A stretch of DNA of 64,000 nt from Stomorhina lunata (lineage: Eukaryota; Arthropoda; Insecta; Diptera; Rhiniidae), in the NCBI GenBank assembly GCA_933228675.1, contig OW121741.1:54169186-54233185 (forward strand), given 5' to 3'. The notes under the pieces were generated by a model. That model searched no databases. It saw only the letters and a program-made list of their open reading frames with translations, and had not been told where the DNA came from. A program made the translations under genes and the position numbers. Below, piece after piece: positions 42,601 through 54,986 of the stretch; position 1 is the first letter of the stretch; the number at the start of each line of letters is the position of its first letter.

Positions 42601-44258
42601 ATTTCACAGAAATGTGAAACGATATTGATTTCTGGATTGGAGTGACATGAAACAGGACCGGTCAGAATTCACCCAAAAATTGTCTCCTGAGCAATCAGTG
42701 ACCCACAAACGTTGTGCCGAATTCCTGTACTAATAATGGAAGGAAAAATATCACCTCCAATCAGAATATCAATCTAAGAACTGCAATTGAAACTAGGATC
42801 AGCCAATGGAAAATCTGAAAGACTGGAGAATGCTGACCTAGGGAGCGAATATGAGGAATATGTTTAAGCCTGAAATCTGAGCTTTAATGCGTTCAAATGG
42901 AAGTTTTAGCCGGTTGAATAGGCGTTCAGAGATAAAGGTACCCTCGGACCCGGAATCAATTAACGCACGTACCTTAAATCTCTGACCCAGATGGCATATG
43001 GTCACTAAAGCTGTTCCTAACAAAACACCCTTAGAATTAGTTGCAAAGCATGACTGAACTACACCAGAGGTTGACGGATTTGTGGACTGTGTATTGGAAT
43101 TAGTTTTAGTAAAAGAAGGAGAATTTCGATTGAGATTAGTGTTTTTATTAAAGTTTGGACTACTTAAAGCTTGTTCTGTTTCTCTATGCAGCATAGTGTT
43201 GTGTTTTTTATTGCATTTGTAGCAGCTAAATTTGCTTGTACAATTTTTAACACTATGTGCTTTGGAGAAACAATTTAAGCATAGACCCTCCTTCTTTATC
43301 TCATTTACCCTCTGATTATAGTTCATCGCCACAAATTTAGGACATTTTCGAATTGGGTGGTTTAAGTTAGGACACAATTGGCATTTTGGATCCGAAACTT
43401 TATTTTGGAAGCTGTAAAATTTCTTCTGTGTGCCGGAATTGGAATGTGATTTCGCCTTAGAATCGTTTCCTTTTGAAGTCGCTGAATTTCGGATTTTAGA
43501 AACGGATTCCAGCGTGCGATATCGATTAGTTAGAAATGCATCTAACTCTGACCATTTTGGAATTGCCGTCTTATCCTTAATATCCTGTTCCCATAAAGTT
43601 AATGTACTCTCAGGAAGACGATTTGTACAAAGGAACACGAATATAGGATCCCAGCTATCAACATCAATGTTGTATAGCTTTAGAGTGGATATGCAGGAGT
43701 TAATATCTCGCTGAATTTGCTTTAAAGCTCTACCAGTTTCGGAAGCAATGGTCTGGAGACTGAAAAGAATTTTCAATTGGGTCAAAAAGAACAATTTCTC
43801 TATGTTACTAGCTTTGGAATTAGCTATGACAACAGAGAACATATCTCGAAACGTGGTGGAAGATGGAGACTTTGGATTGTCAAGGATCTTGGTTCTGGAA
43901 GTGAAGAGCTTGGCTGTGAAATAGTGTCATTACGAGCTGAAGTACTAGCTATAGGATGACGAAGTGAATCTGCTATTACCGCAAGCTTTGTTAGGCAATT
44001 GGTGTAGGTAGCATAAGTGTTTTTGAATTTCATCTTGAAGGATTCCAGATCGACTGAATCTTCTTCTTCATTTTGCTCTTTCTCATTTTCCGTTAGAAAA
44101 CTATCATAGGCTGTTTTTATCTGAATCCAGTTGGATTTCAGTTCAGCTCTATGAACCTCGAGCGCGTGAAGGGAGTTTAATGGGAAGCGGTTATCATTCA
44201 GATCGGCCTCAAATTCGACGAGACAGTCTGCTAATCGGATGAACGTATCTAAGGACAT
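42601..44258 (-). pseudogene. gag: BEL gag-protease, broken
   Basis: Starts at ATG 44258 with MSLDTFIRLADCLVEFEADL, a DUF1759-like N-terminal region. A deletion and frameshift occur near 43830, after LHLPPRFE. The next frame (43842-42838) continues with capsid-like sequence, zinc knuckles (CQLCPNLNHPIRKC, LCLNCFSKAHSVKNC, CYKCNKKHNTMLH) and the protease active site RALIDSGSEGTFISERL. It is then frameshifted; degraded protease sequence (IDILIGGDIFPSI) continues to about 42601. Confidence 0.85.
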
Positions 44259-46916
44259 GATAACTTGATAGAAAAACTTAACAAGTTTGGACTATGAAAA
44301 AAAACGTAAACGTAAAGTTCAAAAAATATTTGAATAAATAACTTTTTATGTTGAAATAATTCAATTTATTTGAAAAAAAATTTAAAAATTAAATCCTATA
44401 ATTGAAAACCGATGGATTATGGCCTAAAACTGCTAAGTTTTATCGAAAAATTCTAGAAACTATGTATTTATTTGAACTTTAGTACTGGAAACCCAAAATT
44501 CCTCTAAAATTTTAAATAGTTTTGGAAAAATGCAAAAAATTAACCAAATAAGTTCTACAAAAGTGAAATAAAAGTGAAACTTTCGCTAAGTTTAGGTTCT
44601 GAATTCAAATCAAAATAATTCGAACATCTGAATTTAACAAACACAAACAAGAAATTGAAATCGTTTTCTAGAACACGGTAAAAATGCTGTGGAGGTTATA
44701 AAAACCGTTTTCACTTTAACTTTGTAGTGGAATGCAGAACCAAGGGGAATCTCAAGCTTGAGTTAGAATACAAAAACGTACGAAAAAGTTTTAACTGAAT
44801 TCTGGTTAAGATATTAAAGTTTCTTTTTTTTTAACTGCTTTAGCAATTGTGTTTTCTTTTAAAGCACAAACTATACACTTAAGTAAAATAATTTGTTTTA
44901 AAGATATGTATATAATTTGAAATATTTGGAAAATATTTAAATAAAATGTAGAAAATCGTTAAATTTTATTGAATTTAGAGACCGATTTTACCAAAAGTAT
45001 ATGACAATACACTTTGATTTGAAAATAAGTAAAATTTTTAAAATATTTCGGAAAAATATCTAAAATTTAAAATTTTAATATATTGAACACACAATTTTGG
45101 CGCAAATATATGAATGGATAGGCTTCAAAATTTCTTAAAACATATATTTAAAGTTTTCAAACCAATATTTTGGTTCTTGTACAAAGGATCTAAGCGATTA
45201 AATTTTTTCAGTAGCTTTCAGTAGCATGCACAAATAACCACATAGATTCAGTTGTTATATAAACTAGGGTCATTGAACTTGAATACATTCTAAGTATATA
45301 ACAAAATGATTGGAACGATTTTGTAATATTAGGGCTATTCACGCAATCCGAACGCACAAAAATAAAATACTTTTTAATATTTGGAAAAAAAAATCTGTTA
45401 GGAATCGGTTGAAATCTGTTGAAATATAAACTACTAAAGAACTAAAGAAAAGTTTTGATATACATATGTATGTTTATAAAATTTTTTCTGCTTTAATCAA
45501 ATTTAAATTTATTTAAAAATCCCAATTGATTTAATAAAATAAACGAATTTATCGAATAAATTTATTATAAAATAAATAAACTACATTAAAGATTTTGATC
45601 AAAACTTTTAGCGAATCCCCAGATTAACAAAAATGAAAAACAATTAAAAACAAATGGAATATTTTTTTTAAATTTGGAATAATTGGAACAAATAAGCAAT
45701 TATATTCTCTTAGCTCTCTTTAATAAGAGACACTCAAAATTGATGTAAAGGGTGTGAGATTTCTATGAAAGAAATTGATCACAAAGAGAATGAGTGATAT
45801 AATTGATATAGGATTACTTAGGAGAAAGGTGGATGATTTTTGAACAGAATTTGTTAGGAGAAGAAAAATGTTAAAATATTTAAGAAATAAATAAAGAGAA
45901 ACTGAGAAGGAGTTATTGTGGAGAATATTGAATGGGAGAAATATCACAATTGGGGAGCTGCTGAAGAGGGGAATGGTGAGCATTCATACATAGGTACATA
46001 TAATAAACCGGCTGAAAAATAAATGGAAAATAACGCGGGAAAAGCAAAGTAGATGGAATACCCTACACCCGGTATGAACACCAACTTAGTCACTTGCAAA
46101 GAACGTATAGGAAATAAAATGACGAGCTGGACTTACAGTAATGTGTTATTTCGATTGATGAAGGAATTCTTGTCATAAAATCTTTCCGAAGAATGCAGTA
46201 ATGGGCTTCTTTACTTTAATAATTTCTGTAGATGATATCCAATTTGATTACAGCACATTGTTTTATCCTCTGTTGCACTTTTTCTTTTTCTCCACACTTT
46301 CTTTAAATATTTTACTTTTGACAATTTATTTTGCGGTTATTTTAGGAGAATAGGAATTTATTAATTTTTCGAAACTTCAGAAATATTTTACCGATCAAAT
46401 TAATTATATTTATTTAAGTAAAAATTTCAATTAATTTTAGTTTAAACACATTTCTTTTATTTTAATTTAGCATGTAATAATTCTTCTTTTTTTTCAATTT
46501 TTCTATTTTTCCTTTCTTTACCTTTTCTTTATCGTTTTGATCTTTTATTCTTTTTATGCAAATTTTAATTTTATATTAAGCACATTTATTTTATCAAATT
46601 ATTTATAAATTTTCCTTTTAATTTTAGGTTTTTTATGAATATATTGTAATTTTAATTAATATTTTTAACTTTTAATATTTTAATTTGAAGGAATAAATTT
46701 TATGGAATATTTTAATAATTTAATCTCGGCTTAGGAATCACCCACTTGTTACGCTCAAATGAAATGCACGAAAATGAATTCAAAGCAAAATACAAAACGT
46801 ACCTTTTATTATGCAGAAATATGTAGAAATAAGGCTGGATGAGTGGTTACTCCGTGAAAATCTCAGAGAACTTTTTTTTGATTTCTTCTTTCCAAAATCT
46901 GGTTCGCAGGAACAAA
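44259..46916 (-). other. BEL leader, unusually long and non-coding
   Basis: About 2.6 kb between the 5' LTR and the gag ATG, longer than usual for the family. A/T-rich without a supported ORF. A more purine-rich block lies at about 45720-46130. The expected PBS next to the LTR is not a clear TGG-start tRNA match; on the minus strand the LTR is followed by TTTGTTCCTGCGAACCAG. Confidence 0.6.
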
Positions 46917-47364
46917 TGATAGGCTCAGTAGGTAGAGGGGGATGCGCTGGAGAGGAATTTGGGAAATCAATCAGAATTTCTCTGAGCCAATGAAACAAAA
47001 TAATCTTAATTATTTTGTTTGCTCAAAATGAATAAAAATCCAATTGGAATTACCATGTAAACAAAATAAATGAAACAAAATAAATTAGTTTCAGGAATGA
47101 ATTAGGAGTAAGGAGGAGTTTATTACCTTTTTCTTTGGAGGTTGTAACAAGAAGAACTATGGCTAAAAAGGAAACAGTTCTCCTGACATTTTACCAATAT
47201 GAAAACCTTTTTTAGGCATTAAAAGGAAAAGAGATAGATAGATTTCCGATAACTATCTATCTGTCAAAATTATATTTTAGTTAGTGAAGATATTTAGTAG
47301 AAAATATAAGAGGTAGGAAGATAGTTGGGAAGATAATGTTGTTAATGAGGTTTTGGCATTAACA
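46917..47364 (-). repeat. BEL 5' LTR
   Basis: 448 bp, beginning TGTTAATGCC on the minus strand and ending GAGCCTATCA. AGCAG follows at 47365-47369 and matches the target copy at the far side of the element. Confidence 0.92.
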
Positions 47365-47369
47365 AGCAG

Positions 47370-49426
47370 GTTCCATCAAATAAATCTTAGAGAAAAGGAC
47401 AGAGAAAAACAGCTTTCTCCATTAACAACGGTAAATTCGAATTTACTAGGTTACCCTTCGGTTTGAAAAATGCTCCGTCTATTTTTCAAAGGGCACTGGA
47501 CGATATATTACGACAATTCATAGGAAAAATGTGTTATGTTTATGTGGACGATATTATCATCTTTAGTAAGGACGAACAATCGCATGTAGAACATGTGAAC
47601 AAAGTATTTGAAACATTAAAACAGGCCCACATGAAAATACAACTCGATAAATGTGAATTCTTTAAGCGAGAAGTGGAATTCCTTGGATTTATAGTGTCAA
47701 AGGAAGGAATAAAAACAAACCCGAAGAAAGTTGAAACAATATTAAAATTCGAATATCCTAAGACTTTAAAAGAACTTCGCTCCTTCCTAGGTTTATCTGG
47801 ATATTATAGGCGCTTTATCAGAGGGTACGCCGATATTGCAAAACCACTTACAGTCCTTTTACGAGGAGAAGAAGGAAGAGTATCGAAAACAACGTCTTCT
47901 CAAACAAAAATTGATTTAAATGATATGACAAAAAAGCCTTCGACGACCTAAAGAATGCTTTAGTTTCTCGGGAGGTAATTCTAGTATATCCTGATTTTAA
48001 TAAAGATTTTCAATTAACAACAGATGCTTCAAACTACGCTATTGGAGCAGTACTCAGCCAAGATGATAAGCCTATAAGTTTTATATCGCGAACACTTAAC
48101 AAAACGGAAGAGAGCTACGCAGCCAATGAAAAAGAAATGCTTGCGATTATATGGTCGTTAACTTCACTAAGAAATTACCTCTATGGGTCGAAAAAGGTTA
48201 TAATTTATACAGACCATCTACCACTTACGTATGCTTTAAGCAATAACAACAGCAATTCCAAAATGAAGAGATGGAAATGTATTTTGGAGGAATATAACTA
48301 CGAATTAAGATATAAACCAGGTAGGACTAACGTAGTGGCCGACGCGCTATCTAGAAATATCTCAGGGTTGAACGCTCTTGAAGACCAACCAAATGGGTCT
48401 ACGATGACTCAACATAGTGCTGAAAGTTCAGGCGAGAATCTTATACCAAGTGTTGAAACTCCAGTTAACGTGTTTAAGAACCAACTATTTATAAGTATGG
48501 GAGAAGTACCTTCATACCAGTTCAAAATAATCTTCCCAGGGTACCATCGACACCTTATAATTGAAACGGGTTACGATGAACAGAATCTCATAACTATCCT
48601 CAAAAGATACCTTAATCCATCTGTAATAAATGGTATTAAAACTCCAGAACCGATAATGGGCAAAATTCAGAGCATTTACGCAGATCATTTCTCAAATTAT
48701 AAATGTAGATTTACACAAATGGTTGTTGAAGACATAATAGCTGAAAATGATCAAGAAAATATAATTGTGGAAGAACATTCAAGGGCTCATCGCAATGAAA
48801 AGGAAAATAGAGCACAAATTATGGAAAAATTTTATTTTCCATCTATGGCACGAAAAATAAAAAGAATAATAAAATTGTGCTCAATTTGCAAAAAAAAAAT
48901 AAATATGAAAGGCATCCAAATACGCCGGAACTTTGCGAAACTCCTATACCAACATATCCTGATCATAAAATTCACATAGACATATTTTCAACTGATAAGA
49001 AACTCATTCTGACTTCGATTGATAAGTTTTCAAAATACGTACAAGTAAAACAACTTAGTGGCAGGTCAACTGAAGCCATTAGGAGACCACTCAGAGAACT
49101 TCTGTTTTTCTATGGGGTTCCAAAGAATGTGGTAATGGACAACGAACCTTCATTAAATTCACCCACCATTCTATTTATGATGAAAGATGACTTGAAAATA
49201 AATATCTTTACTACCCCTTCCTATAGAAGTGAACCAAACGGACAAATAGAGCGTTTCCACTCCAGGGAACATCCCGAGATTTTGACGAGTTATTGGAAAG
49301 ATCCGTAAATGAATATAACCATTCAATTCATACTACTACAAATAGGAGACCTGTAGATCTATTCTTTGGGAGAACGGTTGACTTTTCACCACAGGACTAT
49401 GAGACAACAAGGCTCTCAAATGTTGA
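47370..49426 (+). pseudogene. pol: gypsy pol, 3' half: RT palm to integrase core, frameshifted
   Basis: Resumes the RT cut at 37468. The palm has FGLKNAPSIFQRALDD and the catalytic YVDDIIIFSKDE (47541). After a frame change near 47930 RNase H follows (IIYTDHLPLTYALS, YKPGRTNVVADALSR). An A-run near 48890 shifts the frame between the integrase zinc site (CSICKK) and the core. The core keeps HIDIF, VMDNEPS and NGQIERFHS, the three acidic residues. The integrase C-terminal domain is missing: the sequence passes straight into env near 49427. Confidence 0.88.
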
Positions 49427-50749
49427 ATGGAATCTGTATTAAATAACGATATTGCATATGGTCATCAGATCCGTCCGTTTTTAAAACAACAAACCCTTGG
49501 GATAAAGGGACTTCTCAACCGTCTGAGTCCGAATAAAATAAAAAGAGCAATAGATGCTATCGGTACTGCATGGAAGTGGATTGCAGGTACACCCGATAGT
49601 CACGGTTTCGAAATTTTGACACAAAAAATTAACAATCTCTTGGAGAATAATAATAGACAGATGGTAATAAACGAACTGACTATTAACAGAATCCAGGAAA
49701 TATCCAATATTACCAATGAAATATTGAAGGTTAGAAAAGAAGATTGGAACACTGAACTAACAATTAGCCTAGAACGTAAATTAAACTTAATTGAAAAAGA
49801 ACTACAAAACATTGAATATGCCATACAATGGGCGAAAGTTAATATTGTAAATTCATTTATCTTATCTAAAACAGAAATCGAAAACTTGAATAATGTATTA
49901 ACAAATTATAATATACCAATATTTAATGTAGACGAATTACTTACTTTTGGAAATGTAAAAATTGTAACAAATAATAAAGAAATTTTATATATCTTGAGCA
50001 TTCCAATCACGCATACTGATACTTGTGAAACATATTTAGCAAAACCTATAAAATTTGGTAATCTAATAGATAAAATTGAATTTGATAAAATAGTGAAATG
50101 TCAAAATGTTTTGTTTGCTATTAAAGAAAAATGCAAAAATTATAATGACATAACCATATGTAATAAAAATAATATAGTAGAGTTAAGAGATAATTATTGT
50201 ATAACCAATTTATTTAGGAATAGAGTAGGGAACTGCACCCAGATAAACAATGATCACGTAGCCACTATAGAAGAAATTGGAAGCGATCTCATATTATTGA
50301 ATCAATACAACGGCAAGATCACAACAAACGATGAGGAAATAAAACTAAATGGAACGTATTTGGTGAAATAATTTAACACAACAATGAAAATTGATGAACA
50401 AGAATATTTTTCACTCGAAATGAGTGGTACTAAACCCCTTCCGGCCTTTTTACAACCAAAAGGGATAAACGCCAAGATAGAAAAAGTACTTTCATTAGAA
50501 CGGTTGCAGAAAATAAACATTGAGAATATTAAACGATTAAATCTTTTGGAAACTAAAAACAATATTATGACAATGATTTTGGCATCTATGTTAATTGCTA
50601 GTATTGGAATCATTACAGGAGTAAAAGTGTGGAAAAAGTTTCATCCAAGGGAAAATAAAGAGTCTCCTTCAGAAATAACCGAGGCACCAGATGCAGAACC
50701 AAAAGTTGAGAGAAAACCATCAAGCATCTACAATCTTTACGTATTTTGA
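49427..50749 (+). pseudogene. env: Errantivirus-like env, copy 2: N-terminal deletion and nonsense codon
   Basis: From about 49450 the frame encodes an envelope-type protein: GLLNRLSPNKIKRAIDAIG and WKWIAGTPDSHG, then a heptad-rich stretch (LTQKINNLLENNNRQM), cysteine-bearing ectodomain, N-glycosylation sites, and a C-terminal membrane segment shared with copy 1. A TAA at 50369-50371 stands where copy 1 has TAC. The expected N-terminal region is fused away with the integrase C-terminus, so the signal peptide is not visible. Not functional. Confidence 0.85.
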
Positions 50750-50781
50750 ACAATCGGGACGATTGTATTTAAGGAGGGAGG

Positions 50782-51071
50782 AGTTAACACAAAATATGTT
50801 TAAACATCAAACATAAAGTCATTTTCCACCAAATATGCTGACAACATGTCTAGGAGTCATATTCAGTGCACATTTCAACATTCCAAATTATTTCACACGT
50901 GAAACACGAGCCGCCATAAGTGGCGTGATCATTAGCGCAACAAGTATAGTGTTAGCATACATTTTAAGAAATATTCACTGTCGTTTTTATCGTTGAATAA
51001 AGAAGTTGAGTTGTCGCATAGACGCTCAATAAAAAATATTTATTTTTAATTAAATAATTATTAATTTAATT
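50782..51071 (+). repeat. gypsy 3' LTR
   Basis: Matches 34595-34887 apart from a shorter T-run and a few substitutions. It is followed by TATATATATA, the kind of target insect errantiviruses favour; the 4-bp duplication cannot be checked because the left partner is the shared LTR. Confidence 0.9.
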
Positions 51072-54000
51072 TATATATATACGAGCCAGAAAAAGTGAAA
51101 GTTGTTGTATCAAAGCACGTACCCCCCAAAATTGTTACATTTGACCCAAATATGCAAATACAAAGTTTCATTCAGATCAAATATCGGGGAAGCTTGCCGA
51201 CTTGACGCCAAAATTTGGACATCCCAGTTATATGAGAAAACTGAGGGGTCTCTTTAGATTTCTTCAACATGTTTCTACTTAGAATATGCTTTTACACACA
51301 CTTTTAACAGCAGATAACAAAATGAGCTTTCCAACGAGAAATTAGACATTAATATCAATCAAAAGGTTTGCTAATTATTAAGGGTTTCCCAAAATATTTT
51401 ACGTCCTTGAAGAAGCTCCTGAACATATGCAATAAAAAAATGTTTTGTTTTTAATAAATTTTAAAAAGTTTGACTGGTTTTACTTTTTTGAGACCTCAAG
51501 ATATTTAATTATTCATTTTCGTTGAAATGGGCTAACGTTAAGTCACTTTTGCATAGGACGAAAAAAAATATTTTTTTTTTCATACCGTTTTCAAAATTCT
51601 TTTTTTAGTTTTTTCAATAGTTTGTTAAACGAATTCAAAAAAGTAAAAAAAAAATCCAGACTGTTAGTAAAAACACCCTGCACTTTAGCACAAGAGAAGA
51701 TAAAGTCAAAAGATTTCGACAAAAACCCAATTTTTCACTAAAGTTACAAAAAAAAAACACGCGAATTGTTATATATTAGCAGTTTTTCTAAACAGAACTG
51801 TAATTATTATTGTTTCGATGGGTAGAAATATATATGTGAACTTTGGTTGAAATCGGATGCCATTAACCCTATTATTATAAGAAAATTTTCAAAAATTATT
51901 ACTATATTTTTATAGAAATTTTTAAAAAATTTACTTTTGTAGATAATTTTTTAAAAATTTACTATTTATAGAAAATTTTTCAAAAATTACTTTTTATAGG
52001 AAATTAAAAAAAAATCACATTAACAGTCAGTTTTCGAAAAATTTCCCGTAAAAAGTAAATTTTCGAATAATTTCTTTAAAATTTCCTATAAAAGTAAATT
52101 TTCGAATAATTTCTGTATAATTTCCTATAAAAAGTAATTTTTTTGAAAAATTTCCTATAAAAAGTAAATTTTTGAAAAATTTGCTATAAAAAATTTATTG
52201 AAAAATTTCCTATAAAAAGCGAATTTTGAAAAAATTCCTATAAAAAGTAAATTTTTGAAAAAAATCCTATAAAAAGTAAATTTTTGAAAATTTACTTTTT
52301 ATAAAAAAATTTTCAAAAATTTACTTTTTATAGGAATTTACTTTTTATTGGAACTAGGAAAATAGGTTATGGGAGGGTGGATAGATGGAGTAGTGTTTAT
52401 AGACATTTGATTTGAACTTCCCTATATGGGCAAATGCGAAAAATATTAAACCAAGGACAAAATTTTAAAACTGTCAAAATCACGTATTTGTGATTATGAA
52501 AAAATTTACCATATATTGATTCTTTACAATATGTAATGAATACAATTTTTGATTGCTCTCTTCGTGAATGGTAGGTCTTTATTTGCATCCATCTCGAATT
52601 TTTATACACTTTTTAAAATAATAGGTTTTTTAAAAGTTCATAAAAATCTCAAAAACATCCATTTAGTTATCAAGTTTAAGTATGGGCTCAAAGTCTGCTT
52701 AATTTTATACAATTAGGTGTAAAAGACCCCATCAAAAGTAATTGGAGTGATATAAATAACGTCAACTAAAAAAGGGCTCACAGTGTGTAGCGTCCGAAAT
52801 AAAGGTTTTTTTAATTTGACTAGTCCAATTTTTCATTTTTCTCCGACTGAACTTGGGTCGTAAAGAGAACTTATCGTAGGCTAAATATATAGATCTTTAT
52901 ATAGTATTTTACAGAATAATATGTATGTACATGAAAGTATGTAGCGTCCGTCACAATATATATTTCTTACAAAATTATATTTACTAAATACAATATTTAC
53001 GAACACATATTTGTCTTATTCATAAAGCAATAACACTGTCTATATCCACAGATTAAATTTATGATATTAGATGTTAAAAAAAATATACAGTGCGGCAAAT
53101 TTGATGCTTTTGATTTTTTTTTATTTTTGGGACACACTAACAGCTAGCCGCAGCATTCTTTTGACGAAAAATAAGATATATAAAGTGAAAAACTTTAAAT
53201 AATTGTATTTATGTAGCCGTTTTGTGAAATATTAAATTGTGTCCAAAAATCGCATTTTAACCGCGAGCATTAAAAGGGAGGATATACAATTCGGGAACAA
53301 ATAAAACCATTATTTTTACTGATTAACGAATCTTAAAAAAAAGTATGATGAAATATGAATGTTTTCCTAATAAAAAACATTCAAGTAAAAACTGTATCGT
53401 CCGTCATGTAGTGTCCGCAACAGTACATTTATGGGTTTTTGGTGTAACTGGAAACTTTAAAATATTTTATAAAAGCTGTTTTGTAATCCCCTGATTTTTC
53501 TCTATCTTTATTATATTTACAATTTTTTTATTACTATGACCGATTTGATGAAAATTTTTTTAAGCGACCGTCACAGTACTTTAAAAGCGAATATCAGTTT
53601 CCTCCAAAAGAAGTATGTAAATTAACACAATCGATAGGCTAATATTCTCAGAAATCTGTGCAAAGATATCTAGTGTAGAACGGCAATGGGATACATTTAA
53701 GTACAACAAAATCCGTACAAATGTATCGTCCGTCCCGCAGGATTTGCACATATTGCAACTGGCAGGAAACATTTCTGCTGGAAGTAAATTTCATATACGA
53801 ACTGTACGGGTAAAGAACGAATAGTGTCTACTGGCCTATATACTACGAACGGATGAGCTCTAACAGATAGACGTGTATTGCATTAAAAAATTCAAATTTC
53901 GGGAACGAGTTTCCTGATTTCATTACAGCACATCCCAAAGTAGTAACGATAGAACAGTGTGACACAACCCACATTATTATTTTTGCAGGACTCACCTAAA

Positions 54001-54571
54001 TCAGTCTTCAGAAACATACACAAGTATGTATGTAATTGACCAATTCTGTACTTTACTTTTAAAACACCATTGGTGAAGGGTATTTAAGGTTCGGCATAGC
54101 CGAATATAGCACTCTTACTCGTTTTCTTTCACTTTTTGTTGATTATTGAAATCTGCACAAAATATTGAGTTTTATATATATTTTTTATAACATTTATATC
54201 AAGTATTCTTTGATAGGCTATTAAAAAATATTTAATTCTTTGTATATTTGAAAAAAATATTTACACACTATCTTTACGATAATTATTTTTTTCAAAATTT
54301 CGTTTCTTAATTTACACCACCGAGATCCCGTAGTAGAATTATGTTACATTTATGGCGGTAAGGTCCTAGGCAAATACAAAGTAATATAAAGTTGTAAATC
54401 ATGAGATCAATAAGAAAAATATTTCGTATATTTAATATTTTTATATAATACGTATGTTTGTTGTATAAATCTTATTAAAATTTAATGAAAGAACATATAA
54501 TAATTATGTATACACAATTTAATTATTATAAATATCTTATATGTCATTAATTAGCCTAAATTTAAAGTGTA
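51072..54571. other. AT-rich intergenic DNA with several small repeats
   Basis: No coding evidence. Contains the self-complementary minisatellite at 51890-52350, a series of CGTCCG motifs (52787-53735), and near 54060-54120 the fly repeat ending GGTTCGGCATAGCCGAATAT. On the minus strand the right end would hold the Utx 3' UTR; ATTAAA at 54486-54481 is a possible poly-A signal. Confidence 0.65.
51890..52350. repeat. Self-complementary ~30-bp minisatellite
   Basis: Central units read like AAATTTCCTATAAAAAGTAA repeated about ten times in one direction; the flanks (51890-52010 and 52285-52350) carry the same unit inverted (TTACTTTTTATAGGAAATT). The block could fold into a long hairpin. Confidence 0.75.
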
Positions 54572-54778
54572 TCATTGATTTAATGCTGAAGTTTGAGGCA
54601 GTGTATTTGACTTCTGAAGTGTAAAAGCGTCGTATATTTGGCAAAGTTCTGATAAGCGATATTCTTCTAGGCAGACGATTCCCTGCAAATTAGATGCTAG
54701 CTTTCGAGCACATGACATGCAATGAACCACATGTCTTTTCTCTTGTTCTCTTACAAAAAGTATGTCGAATACTTCAAC
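54572..54778 (-). CDS. Utx: Utx/KDM6 histone H3K27 demethylase, last coding exon
   Basis: The only host coding sequence recognised. A 3' splice site (TTTTTATATTCTACAG on the minus strand) is followed in phase 0 by 68 codons and TGA. The peptide begins VEVFDILFV, continues VVHCMSCARKLASNLQG and ends near YRLSELCQIYDAFTL. This matches the C-terminus of UTX/KDM6A, where the segment follows a CNEC zinc-site half and contains the partner HC..CAR cysteines. UTX removes methyl groups from H3K27 in the nucleus; this exon supplies half of the zinc-binding domain behind JmjC. Upstream exons must lie at higher coordinates; none was found to 64000, so the last intron would exceed 9 kb. Confidence 0.88.
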   Translation of the reverse strand, partial: VEVFDILFVREQEKRHVVHCMSCARKLASNLQGIVCLEEYRLSELCQIYDAFTLQKSNTLPQTSALNQ

Positions 54779-54986
54779 CTGTAGAATATAAAAAGATAAA
54801 TTTAAAATATATTAAAAATATATAAATTCAAACAAAATAAGTTTTTCCAAGTCAATTATTATTACGGTGACCATATTTTTTAACCAAAATACGGAACAAA
54901 AATATATTTTTTAAAAATAGTAAATATCAAGCATACTTTAAAAAAAATGTTTACTGGATTTGCAATATTTATTTTTAGGTAAACAC

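Larger units (their letters stand above)
37469..47364 (-). mobile_element. BEL/Pao LTR retrotransposon inserted in gypsy RT
   Basis: Nearly identical LTRs (449 and 448 bp) frame a minus-strand element: a 2.6-kb leader, gag, protease, RT, RNase H, integrase, an extra ORF, a purine tract and the 3' LTR. The target site is duplicated as AGCGG (37464-37468) and AGCAG (47365-47369), 5 bp with one change, as expected for BEL. The DUF1759-like Gag, the DSG protease and the YVDD RT are BEL/Pao family traits. Only about three LTR differences are visible, yet pol is riddled with stops and deletions, so a defective copy may have been mobilised by a relative. Confidence 0.92.
34595..51071 (+). mobile_element. 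Errantivirus-like Ty3/gypsy element with env, interrupted by BEL
   Basis: LTRs at 34595-34887 and 50782-51071 bracket, on the plus strand, a primer site, leader, gag, protease, RT (split), RNase H, integrase and env. The insect 17.6/297/Tirant-like group has this layout and a similar Gag C-terminus (EPMDVD, VNYMN). All proteins are damaged: gag by deletion and frameshift, pol by a 9.9-kb BEL insertion and frameshifts, the integrase C-terminus and env N-terminus by deletion, and env by a nonsense codon. The LTRs differ mainly in a T-run length, so the element is fairly young despite its lesions. Confidence 0.9.

Noticed and set aside
45720..45983. Minus-strand ORF in the BEL leader
   Set aside because: Ser/Leu/Phe-rich by composition, no family resemblance, and located before the clear gag start.
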